A stretch of 64,000 bases of DNA from JBCCGR01 sp039029195 (GTDB lineage: Bacteria; Pseudomonadota; Alphaproteobacteria; Rhizobiales; Rhizobiaceae). A program made the translations under genes and the position numbers. The stretch is taken from positions 1-64,000 of the forward strand of contig JBCCGR010000006.1 of NCBI GenBank assembly GCA_039029195.1. The letters run 5' to 3'. Positions 57,227 through 64,000 of the stretch are shown in pieces (positions within the stretch are counted from its first letter, which is position 1; each line of letters opens with the position of its first letter). The notes below the pieces were generated by a model, which saw only the letters and a program-made list of their open reading frames with translations, made no database searches and was not told where the DNA came from.

Positions 57227-59467
57227 TCAAACGAAGTCGATGTGCTTGTTGAATGGCATTTCGCGAATGCGCTTGCCGGTAGCAGCAAAAATCGCGTTTG
57301 CCAGTGCCGGCGCAGCCGGTGGCACGGGTGGTTCGCCAATTCCGCGGATCTTGTCGCCATTTTCAAGGCCGTTCACGATGATTTCCGGGCATTGATAGAG
57401 CCGCATTCCTTCGTGATCATGGAAATTGCTCTGCTGAGCCATACCATCGCTGTAGGTGATCTCGCAGTTAATTGCGTGGCCAAGTCCAAAGATAACGCCG
57501 CCTTGAACAAGGTTCTCAAAGTTGACCGGGTCAATGACCCGACCCACGTCACACGCCACCCAGACCTTGTCGAGCCGGATGCCATCATCGGTGTTGGTGA
57601 CTTCAACAACTTCAGCAGTAGGAACGCCAAAGCTCTCAACGAACGCTACACCGCGGCCCTTGCCTTCAGCCAATTCACCACCCCAAGAGGACATTTCGCC
57701 AACGGTTTCAAGAACTTTGCGTGAAACGGCATGTCCCATTAGGCGAATGCGCTCTTGAAGCGGGTCGGCACCGGCTGCGTGAATGAGTTCGTCCAGAAAG
57801 CAGTCGAACTCGAACCCGGCGCCCGGTGCGCCAACGGAGCGCCAGGATGAGGTTGGAGCCAGTTCGGGCGCGCGATAGGCGCGCATACGATAGTGAGGAA
57901 GATCATATGGGTTGTTCCAGGCACCTGCGCCGATCTGACTGTCCGGTCCGGGAACCGGGATGTTTGCACGCCCCATCTGCGAAGAAATCACCGATGGAGA
58001 CGCGATTTGCAGATCGATCGCCTCGACCTTGCCATTGGCAATTTTGCCGCGGCCGCGGCCAATCGAGAGGTGGCGGGGGAAGTCGTGCGCAAAGTCTTCT
58101 TCACGGCTGTAGGTCAGCTTGACCGGCGTCCCGCGCATCTGGTTGGCGATTTCGGTGGCCTGTTTGATGTGCTCAAACTCAAGCCGGTGCCCGAAACTGC
58201 CGCCCATATATTGATTGTGGAGGATAACCTGATCCTGCGAATGGCCGGTTATGGCGGCAACCAGCACCTGCAATTGTCGCTGGATCTGATGGCCGGTCCA
58301 GACTTCGACCTTTTCATCTGTCACACGAACAATCGCGTTTAACGGCTCAAGCGGTGCGTGGGCGACATAGGGCGAACGATATTCGGCTTCGACCACACCA
58401 TCGCCCGTGATGGTGCTTTCAACATCACCATCATTTCGCCACTGGGAATCCAGCCGCTCTTCGGTGAATGACTGAGAGACGGCCTTCCAATGATCTGCTT
58501 GTTCGGCGGGATAAGGGGCGTCGCCCCAGTCGAGCTTGATCGCATTGACAGCTTGAAAGGCCCGCCAGGTGTTGTCCGCGACCACCGCCACACCGCCAGT
58601 GATTTCCATGACTTTCTGAACACCACGCATCTTTTGAGCATCGGTAGCGTCGTAGCTTTTGCGTTCGCCACCTTGACGCGGGTTCACACGGATCGCCGCA
58701 TGAACCATGCCGTCGACCTTTACATCGATGCCATAATCAAGCGTTCCGGTGGACTTGCCCACGATATCGAGGCGCTGCATTTTTTTGCCAAGCATCCGCC
58801 ATTCGGACGGCTGGCGCAGTTCGACAGTTGAAACAGGCTCCAGTTTCGCGGCATCTGCTGCGAGGTCGGTGTACTTCAATTCTGAGCCATCCGGCAGTTG
58901 CACAGCACCATTGGCGGTCTTCAGGTCACCGACTGGAACGCCAGATTTGTTGGACGCAGCAAGTTTCAAAGTCTCGCGCGCGACCGCACCAGCGCGGCGC
59001 AGTTTGTCAAAACTGTCGGGAACCGTCGTTGAGCCACCGGTTCCTTGCAGGCCCATGACCTTGAGCACGCTGCCCATGACACCACGCATGGTCTCTGCTG
59101 CCACGCCAGTGTCGGTGGCCATAAACGGAACGCCTTCGTCCGCCATTGCGGTGTTCCAATAGGCGCCACTAGGTTTGCCGAAATCGGTTTCAAACTGTCC
59201 AAACTCGACATCCAGCTCTTCGGCAATCAGTGCGGCCTGTACCGACACCACACCCTGACCCTTGTCGCCATGGGGTGTGATCAGCGTGATCTTTTCCGAA
59301 TCAATTTTGACCCATGGGTTGAACACGGCCTCGCCACTCGCAATGTCAGCAAGCAGCGGGTTATCTGTGGGTTGGCGAACCAGATAGGTTCCAAATGCCA
59401 CCCCGCCGGCAATTGCCGATGAGCCGATGAGAAAGGTTCGGCGGGAGAAGGTTGCTAGCTTTCCCAT
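57227..59467 (-). CDS. Molybdopterin subunit, isoquinoline 1-oxidoreductase beta/xanthine dehydrogenase family
   Basis: A 746-residue molybdenum hydroxylase large subunit. A twin-arginine signal (SRRTFLIGSSAIAGG) at residues 8-22 shows export in folded form with its partner. Characteristic segments are GGSFGHRLEFE, SWRSVGAPGAGFEFD and the C-terminal catalytic Glu in GIGEPPVPP (about E712). Unlike cytosolic xanthine dehydrogenases there is no FAD subunit; electrons would go to the adjacent cytochrome. Substrates of this family are N-heterocycles and aldehydes; this one is unknown. It starts one base after the small subunit stop. Confidence 0.9.
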   Translation of the reverse strand: MGKLATFSRRTFLIGSSAIAGGVAFGTYLVRQPTDNPLLADIASGEAVFNPWVKIDSEKITLITPHGDKGQGVVSVQAALIAEELDVEFGQFETDFGKPSGAYWNTAMADEGVPFMATDTGVAAETMRGVMGSVLKVMGLQGTGGSTTVPDSFDKLRRAGAVARETLKLAASNKSGVPVGDLKTANGAVQLPDGSELKYTDLAADAAKLEPVSTVELRQPSEWRMLGKKMQRLDIVGKSTGTLDYGIDVKVDGMVHAAIRVNPRQGGERKSYDATDAQKMRGVQKVMEITGGVAVVADNTWRAFQAVNAIKLDWGDAPYPAEQADHWKAVSQSFTEERLDSQWRNDGDVESTITGDGVVEAEYRSPYVAHAPLEPLNAIVRVTDEKVEVWTGHQIQRQLQVLVAAITGHSQDQVILHNQYMGGSFGHRLEFEHIKQATEIANQMRGTPVKLTYSREEDFAHDFPRHLSIGRGRGKIANGKVEAIDLQIASPSVISSQMGRANIPVPGPDSQIGAGAWNNPYDLPHYRMRAYRAPELAPTSSWRSVGAPGAGFEFDCFLDELIHAAGADPLQERIRLMGHAVSRKVLETVGEMSSWGGELAEGKGRGVAFVESFGVPTAEVVEVTNTDDGIRLDKVWVACDVGRVIDPVNFENLVQGGVIFGLGHAINCEITYSDGMAQQSNFHDHEGMRLYQCPEIIVNGLENGDKIRGIGEPPVPPAAPALANAIFAATGKRIREMPFNKHIDFV

Positions 59468-59468
59468 A

Positions 59469-59930
59469 TCACGCCTCCTCGTTCAGCTTGCGTGCAGCGG
59501 TTTTCACTGCCGCGCGGATGCGCGGATAAGTACCGCAGCGGCACAGATTGGCTGACATTGCCTGGTCGATGGCCTCATCATTGGGTTCGAAATTGAGTTC
59601 CAGAAATGCTGCCGCCGCCATGATCTGGCCCGACTGGCAATAGCCGCACTGGGCAACCTGATGCTCGATCCAGGCTTCCTGAACCGCGTGCAGCGTTTCG
59701 GGAGAGCCAATGCCCTCAATAGTGGTCACCTCTTGGGTGACCGCGCCGACTGGCATTTGACATGATCGAACTGCATCGCCGTCAATATGCACCGTGCACG
59801 CCCCGCATTGGGCAATCCCGCATCCATATTTCACGCCTGTAATGCCAAGTTCGTCACGCAGGACCCACAGCAGCGGCATGTCCGGCTCGACGTCTACTTC
59901 ATGATCTTTTCCGTTGACCTTGATTTGCAT
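59469..59930 (-). CDS. [2Fe-2S] subunit of isoquinoline 1-oxidoreductase-type enzyme
   Basis: A 153-residue ferredoxin-like subunit with two [2Fe-2S] clusters: CGIAQCGAC near residues 37-45 plus a later Cys (plant-type cluster), and CGYCQSG near 98 with CRCGTYP near 133 (alpha-helical cluster). It passes electrons from the molybdenum site and has no signal peptide, so it is probably carried out by the Tat signal on the large subunit. GGAGG eight bases before the ATG at 59930 fixes the start. First gene of the operon, divergent from the TetR gene. Confidence 0.93.
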   Translation of the reverse strand: MQIKVNGKDHEVDVEPDMPLLWVLRDELGITGVKYGCGIAQCGACTVHIDGDAVRSCQMPVGAVTQEVTTIEGIGSPETLHAVQEAWIEHQVAQCGYCQSGQIMAAAAFLELNFEPNDEAIDQAMSANLCRCGTYPRIRAAVKTAARKLNEEA

Positions 59931-60020
59931 ATGACAATCCTCCATGGCCTGACATGGCACGTCGGGTGAGATGATCCCGTCAATTTTGTTCAGGGTATTC
60001 GCGGTCGTTAGTAGTGAGTT

Positions 60021-60045
60021 TTGACAAGTCGACGAATATTGTCAA
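60021..60045. promoter_or_regulatory. TetR operator candidate in divergent promoter region
   Basis: TTGACAA and TTGTCAA form a perfect inverted repeat with 11 bases between the arms. Each arm contains TTGACA reading outwards, so both divergent promoters could use them as -35 elements. The site lies 12 bases upstream of the TetR ATG and 91 bases from the oxidoreductase operon, making autoregulation and repression of the operon likely. Confidence 0.65.
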
Positions 60046-60056
60046 GATGTAGTAAT

Positions 60057-60611
60057 ATGGGCAACAAAGAAAAGAACATCGTCGAAGCGGCCATTCGAAC
60101 GGTGTCGCGCTATGGCGTGCGGCGCACGACGATGAGCGACATCGCGTCTGAGGCTGGGGTCTCACGCCAGACGCTCTACGCAAGCTATTCCTGCAAAGAG
60201 CAGATCATGACAGCGTGTCTGCGTCATATGGCAGACGAGAAACACGCAACGATTCAGTGCGAGTGGAAAAATGTGACCACGCTCAGCGAAAAGCTGGATA
60301 TTTTCTTCCAGTACTGCGTGGTTGAGCCCTTCAATATGCTGAAGGCAATGCCGGACTCAGAAGACCTCTACTCCGGTTTCAACGCCGCTGCCATGGCGGA
60401 GCTGGAACGCGCCAATCAGGAAAAGAAAGGGTTGCTGGAGACGCTCTTTTCCGATGCCGCAATCGCAGGACAAAAAGTGTCCACATCAGATCTTGCCGAA
60501 ATGACCGTTCGCGCTTCCGGAAGTTTCAAGTACGAGGTCGGTGATGAAGAGCACCTCAAGCGGCTGCTCGACGCGCTGAAAACATCAGTGCTGGCAGCTC
60601 TGAAACCTTAG
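60057..60611 (+). CDS. TetR/AcrR family regulator
   Basis: A 184-residue TetR-type repressor. The helix-turn-helix is TTMSDIASEAGVSRQTLYASY near residues 25-45, after NIVEAAIRTVSRYGV. The C-terminal ligand domain is not similar enough to any known one to infer the effector. Divergence from the molybdenum hydroxylase operon, and the TTGACAA dyad between them, suggest it senses that enzyme's substrate or product. The ATG at 60057 is used; a TTG at 60021 would lie inside the dyad. Confidence 0.87.
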   Translation: MGNKEKNIVEAAIRTVSRYGVRRTTMSDIASEAGVSRQTLYASYSCKEQIMTACLRHMADEKHATIQCEWKNVTTLSEKLDIFFQYCVVEPFNMLKAMPDSEDLYSGFNAAAMAELERANQEKKGLLETLFSDAAIAGQKVSTSDLAEMTVRASGSFKYEVGDEEHLKRLLDALKTSVLAALKP

Positions 60612-60667
60612 GCGCCGCAGTAGCTGGGTGTTTGCAGTTCGAGCGATTCGACGAGAGGCCTGTAGAA

Positions 60668-61006
60668 TCAGGCCTCGGCGCGCCCCTGAACGGGAATACC
60701 TTTTTCGGTCAGATGCTGTTGCAGTTCACCGGCCTGGAACATTTCCCGCACGATATCACAGCCGCCGATGAATTCACCCTTCACGTAGATTTGCGGCACG
60801 GTTGGCCACTGGGTGTAGTCCTTGACGCCCTGACGCAGTTCGTCGTCCTCAAGAACATTCACGCCTTTCCACTCAACGCCCAGATAGTCCATGATCTGTG
60901 CAACCTGGCCAGAAAATCCGCATTGCGGAAACTGCGGCGTGCCCTTCATGAAAACCAGCACATCGTTGGTCTTTACTTCATTGTCGATAAAGTCGTTCAT
61001 GCTCAT
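60668..61006 (-). CDS. grxD: Monothiol glutaredoxin, Grx4/GrxD type
   Basis: A 112-residue monothiol glutaredoxin. The active site is CGFS in FPQCGFSGQVAQI near residues 29-41, preceded by LVFMKGTP. The family WPTVPQIYVKGEFIGGCDI segment is near 69-87. It carries a [2Fe-2S] cluster shared with BolA-type partners in iron-sulfur delivery. A bolA gene lies 2 kb away on the same strand, with a DMT, an Lrp and a DUF6356-type gene between. ATG at 61006 is the likely start, though the ribosome-binding site is weak. Confidence 0.95.
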   Translation of the reverse strand: MSMNDFIDNEVKTNDVLVFMKGTPQFPQCGFSGQVAQIMDYLGVEWKGVNVLEDDELRQGVKDYTQWPTVPQIYVKGEFIGGCDIVREMFQAGELQQHLTEKGIPVQGRAEA

Positions 61007-61133
61007 GACGGCGGTGTTCCCTGGTCTCCTCAACATATTTCATACGGTGTTGAGGTGGCTTCCGGTGATTGGTTCGTTCGACATTTAGGTCGCGACGAGC
61101 ACAAATACCAGCAAATTGTGTTTGATCACTCCG

Positions 61134-62054
61134 TCAACGGTTTCGGGGTAAAGCGGGTCCGCCGACAATTTTGTTTTTTGTGACAGTTTCCCGCCAGAAC
61201 ACAAAGAGACCGGAACCGGTGATCAGGATGATGCCGATCCAGGCAACCGCGTCTGGCAAGTCTCCAAACAGCAGAAATCCCCATAGAATGGCCATTGGCA
61301 TGGCAACATATTCAAACGGTGCCACCACGGAAGCCTCGCACAAACGATAAGCTTGCGAGATCAGATAGCCACCAAGCGCACTGGCTGCTCCTAGGAACAC
61401 CATAACAGCAAAATCCGGCAAAGTGGGCCAAACCCAAGCCCGCAATATGAACTCAATTGAAGGGTCGCTCGATCCGGAAAATTTGCCATCACCCAGCGCC
61501 AGACCAATACCGGCACTGATGACGATGAAAGTGAGCTGGATGTAAAACGCCATGGTCGACGCCGTTTCAGTTTGCCCCATTTTGCGGGTCAGAGTGTTCA
61601 ACGTCGCGTAGGCAATTGCAGCAATGATTGGGAAAAGCGCTGCAAACTGAAACGATTGGGTGCCTGGTCGCACCATGACCACAACGCCAATCAGCCCGAC
61701 AAATACACCCGCCCAGCGCCAAGGTCCCACCCGCTCTGACAAAAAGAGGACCGAAAACAGGGTAATGATCAGCGGTGATACAAAGAAGATCGCGGTTGCA
61801 TCGCTCACCTTCAGCGAAGCAAGTCCCATGAAAAACATCATGTTCGCGAACACCACGCACAGACCACGCAAAAAGTGCATGGGTAATCGTTTGGTTCTAA
61901 GGTTCTTCAATCCACCTTCAATGGGAAGAAAGATCGTCAGTGTGAACAGGATTGCTGTAGTTGCGCGGAAAAATACCACTTCGTGCAGTGGGTAGTCACC
62001 GCTGAGCCATTTGATGCCGGAATCGTTCAGCGTGAACGCAAGCATGGCGCCCAC
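61134..62054 (-). CDS. EamA-domain DMT superfamily permease
   Basis: About 306 residues with ten membrane spans in two EamA repeats (region VVFFRATTAILFTLTIFLP, later FALLFP-like PIIAAIAYATLNTLTRK). It would move metabolites or amino acids, direction unknown. The start is unclear: the first hydrophobic span seems to begin upstream of the GTG at 62054, in frame back to an ATT at 62126 (TTFYGILCTVGAM region), with a TAA at 62129-62127 before it. No ATG/GTG/TTG with a ribosome-binding site covers the whole first span. Confidence 0.8.
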   Translation of the reverse strand: MGAMLAFTLNDSGIKWLSGDYPLHEVVFFRATTAILFTLTIFLPIEGGLKNLRTKRLPMHFLRGLCVVFANMMFFMGLASLKVSDATAIFFVSPLIITLFSVLFLSERVGPWRWAGVFVGLIGVVVMVRPGTQSFQFAALFPIIAAIAYATLNTLTRKMGQTETASTMAFYIQLTFIVISAGIGLALGDGKFSGSSDPSIEFILRAWVWPTLPDFAVMVFLGAASALGGYLISQAYRLCEASVVAPFEYVAMPMAILWGFLLFGDLPDAVAWIGIILITGSGLFVFWRETVTKNKIVGGPALPRNR

Positions 62055-62179
62055 GGTGCAAAGAATGCCGTAAAATGTGGTGTTCGAAGTCGAAATTGGG
62101 GGGCCTTGCTTCGGCTGGGTGAGAATTTAGTAAGCGATTTGATGCCGCTGGCTGCAATCAGGATACACGACGTTCCGTA

Positions 62180-62650
62180 TCAATTCGACGACAACGCATA
62201 AGTGAGCGGCAGTTCTGTTGTCTGTTTGATTTCCTGCATCACGAAACTGGCGGATACGTCCGCAAGCGGCACTTTCTTGATGAGCCGTTGATAAAGAAGG
62301 TCATAAGCGGCGACATCGGGCACGCGTGCCTGAATGAGGTAGTCAAGATCGCCGGAAGTGCGAAACACACCGATGATTTCCGGCAACGTCTGGGTCGCAC
62401 TCGCAAAGCGATCAAGCCAGTCCGGGTCATGCTGATTTGTGCGGACGGCAATAAAGACCATCAATCCCAGATTGACCTTGTTCGGGTCCAGAAGCGCCAC
62501 CCGGCCACGTATGTGGCCACTGTCCTCCAGTCGTTTGATCCGATTCCAGCAGGCATTTCGAGAAAGGCCAATGCGCTCTCCGAGTGACTCCAGGCTCTGA
62601 TCAGCATTACGCTGCAGTTCGGTTAAAATACGTTTGTCAGCAGAATTCAT
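62180..62650 (-). CDS. Lrp/AsnC family transcriptional regulator
   Basis: A 156-residue Lrp/AsnC protein. The helix-turn-helix is in LESLGERIGLSRNACWNRIKR (about residues 19-39) after ILTELQRNADQS; the RAM effector domain follows (FIAVRTNQHDPDWLDRFAS, TSGDLDYLIQA). It probably senses an amino acid. The DMT permease gene, 126 bases downstream on the same strand, is a natural candidate target. ATG at 62650. Confidence 0.9.
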   Translation of the reverse strand: MNSADKRILTELQRNADQSLESLGERIGLSRNACWNRIKRLEDSGHIRGRVALLDPNKVNLGLMVFIAVRTNQHDPDWLDRFASATQTLPEIIGVFRTSGDLDYLIQARVPDVAAYDLLYQRLIKKVPLADVSASFVMQEIKQTTELPLTYALSSN

Positions 62651-62858
62651 CTCATAAATCGCTCAAATGATGGGAAAATATCACAGCAAGAGTGGAGGAT
62701 AGCCAAACATTGGGAGGATGTCACCACGTAAAGTGGTTAGGCTTAACGCAGCAGGCCGGACCTCTTTGATAATTTTGTGCCTGCTATTGTCGTCGCAAAC
62801 CTTGTGTTTGCGGCGGCAATTTCAAACAAGAACGGAACTGCGGCAAAGGGAAGAAAAC

Positions 62859-63065
62859 ATGATCAATCGGCTGTTTCTCGATCATCCAAAAACGGTCGAT
62901 GAGACCTATGGCGAGCACATGCTTTTCGCGCTGCGATTTTCCGGCTCGCTTGCGCTGGCCGCACTCATGGCACTGGTGCACGCCTTCATACCGTGTTTAT
63001 TCGAGAAATCTGCCAGCAAGATCGTGTCACGGCTTTATGCCAAGACCCACAATCGTGGCGGTTAG
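62859..63065 (+). CDS. DUF6356-type small membrane protein
   Basis: A 68-residue protein with an N-terminal FLDHPKTVDETYGEHM motif followed by one membrane span (ALRFSGSLALAALMALVHAFIP) and a basic C-terminal tail. This layout matches the short alphaproteobacterial DUF6356 family of unknown function, often located near bolA. The start at 62859 has gggaag upstream; an ATG at 62718 would add 47 unrelated residues. No function assigned. Confidence 0.8.
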   Translation: MINRLFLDHPKTVDETYGEHMLFALRFSGSLALAALMALVHAFIPCLFEKSASKIVSRLYAKTHNRGG

Positions 63066-63074
63066 ATCCGAACC

Positions 63075-63308
63075 CTATTCCGGAGCGCTGGTCTGAAGCG
63101 CCAGCGCATGTAGCTGGCCACCCATTTTCCCCTGCAGCGCCTGATAGACGAGCTGGTGCTGTTGAACCCGCGATTTCCCACGGAACGCCTCCGAGACGAT
63201 CTCTGCGGCGTAGTGATCGCCATCACCGGCAAGATCGCGAATTGTGATGCTGGCATCGGGAAGCGCTTCCCGGATCATGCTTTCAATTTCTCCAGCATCC
63301 ATTGGCAT
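63075..63308 (-). CDS. bolA: BolA family protein
   Basis: A 77-residue BolA protein. The family core GDGDHYAAEIVSEAFRGKSR and the invariant His-rich segment RVQQHQLVYQAL are near residues 29-56. Works with monothiol glutaredoxin in iron-sulfur handling and stress regulation. The purL gene lies 32 bases upstream on the same strand, as in other Rhizobiales. ATG at 63308. Confidence 0.94.
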   Translation of the reverse strand: MPMDAGEIESMIREALPDASITIRDLAGDGDHYAAEIVSEAFRGKSRVQQHQLVYQALQGKMGGQLHALALQTSAPE

Positions 63309-63340
63309 GGCGGTCCTCGTCGTTTTGCCGGTGCTTGTGG

Positions 63341-64000
63341 CTACTTCGCAGCCATAAGTTCAGGAAACCACAATTCATGTGCGGTTGTCATCTCCTGAAC
63401 CGACAGATCGATCCAGTTGCCCACAGTCAGCCGGTCGCCGCCAACGCTACCGATCTTCTGGAACGAGACGCCAGACCCTTCGGAATTGGCCGCAAACATG
63501 TCTGCCCAGTCCGCAGGCATGGTCATGAGATATCGGGCCTGATCTTCGCCAAAGAGCGCAGCATGAGGTTGCGAGCACTCGAATTCGATTGCCATGCCCT
63601 TGCCGGATGACATGCACATTTCGGCCAAGGCAATGGCAAGCCCGCCATCGGAGATATCGTGGCAGGCGGTGGCGTAGCCCGAACGAATGGCAGCGCGCAC
63701 GAAATCACCACGCGCCTTTTCCATCATCAGATCGACGGGCGGCGGAGGACCGTCTTCGCGCTCAAGAAGCACATGCATATAGGATGAGCGCGCGAGGTGC
63801 TCAGCTTCCGTCCCGATAAGGAAGACTGCGTCGCCGTCGTTTGCGGAGCCAATGCCCACCGTGTTTGCCGTATCGGGGATGAGTCCGATGCCGCCGATCG
63901 TGGGCGTAGGCAGGATCGCCTGACCCTGCGTCTCGTTGTAGAGCGAGACGTTTCCGGAAACGATCGGCATATTAAGGGTGGAGCACGCCTCTCCGATGCC
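63341..64000 (-). CDS. purL: Phosphoribosylformylglycinamidine synthase II, C-terminal part (partial)
   Basis: The last 219 residues of PurL, open to the window edge. Recognisable segments are SGNVSLYNET near the edge, TPTIGGIGLI and HDISDGGLAIALAEM, which are typical of FGAM synthase subunit II. The enzyme converts FGAR, ATP and glutamine to FGAM in purine synthesis. The start lies outside the window, so overall completeness cannot be checked. The bolA gene follows 32 bases after its stop. Confidence 0.95.
   Translation of the reverse strand, partial: GIGEACSTLNMPIVSGNVSLYNETQGQAILPTPTIGGIGLIPDTANTVGIGSANDGDAVFLIGTEAEHLARSSYMHVLLEREDGPPPPVDLMMEKARGDFVRAAIRSGYATACHDISDGGLAIALAEMCMSSGKGMAIEFECSQPHAALFGEDQARYLMTMPADWADMFAANSEGSGVSFQKIGSVGGDRLTVGNWIDLSVQEMTTAHELWFPELMAAK

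Overview
The window is chromosomal DNA of an alphaproteobacterium, most likely in the Hyphomicrobiales (Rhizobiales) and possibly a marine lineage. Supporting evidence is the class II DAHP synthase end at the left edge, the PCM-TolC-PopZ-ValS neighbourhood, a B12-dependent NrdJ, a NirB-NirD-NasA-siroheme synthase run, and a purL/bolA/grxD corner. Base composition looks uniform, around the mid-50s % GC by eye. I see no integrase, transposase, phage gene or CRISPR array. Two tRNA genes are present: Thr(UGU) and Leu(UAG).

Layout. 1-3.4 kb: end of a DAHP synthase gene, a GFA-family protein, then a likely cluster of N-acyl amino acid synthase-like acyltransferase, ICMT-type methyltransferase and oligosaccharide-type flippase. 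3.4-12.4 kb: an acyl-CoA catabolic locus. A minus-strand ACAD11-like dehydrogenase diverges from a plus-strand operon (SDR, MaoC, SDR, ACAD10/11-type kinase, SDR, two acyl-CoA dehydrogenases, hot-dog thioesterase, HAD hydrolase). 12.5-15.8 kb: two small secreted proteins, an iron alcohol dehydrogenase and a CoA-transferase with permuted domain order. 15.8-16.2 kb: the two tRNAs. 16.2-28.1 kb: a LysR regulator diverging from a complete nitrate-assimilation run (ABC uptake, NirBD, NasA, siroheme synthase). 28.1-32.9 kb: leucine catabolism (ivd-mccB-mccA). 33-34.4 kb: a VOC protein and an SDR. 34.5-38.3 kb: nrdJ, with a long leader and a pair of NrdR boxes. 38.7-39.3 kb: about 0.6 kb without genes.

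39.3-45.3 kb: a P450, an MFS exporter, gpt, a CAP lipoprotein, a CinA-type MoCF protein and a pure RTX-repeat protein. 45.7-53.6 kb: pcm, a divergent KamA-type radical SAM protein, tolC, popZ and valS. 53.7-60.6 kb: a second P450, a PilZ protein, and a minus-strand operon (isoquinoline oxidoreductase-type [2Fe-2S] and molybdopterin subunits, dihaem cytochrome c, small membrane protein, LAS-fold peptidase candidate), with a divergent TetR regulator and a clear operator dyad. 60.7-64 kb: grxD, a DMT permease, an Lrp regulator, a DUF6356-type protein, bolA and the 3' part of purL.

The observations most worth following up are the acyltransferase-methyltransferase-flippase cluster; the mammalian ACAD11 protein split into separate kinase and dehydrogenase genes on two sides of one palindromic regulatory site, suggesting 4-hydroxyacyl-CoA catabolism; the circularly permuted CoA-transferase; the fused nitrate ABC ATPase whose two atypical residues fall on the same ATP site; the siroheme synthase with a truncated methyltransferase domain; and the membrane-anchored LAS-type peptidase candidate.
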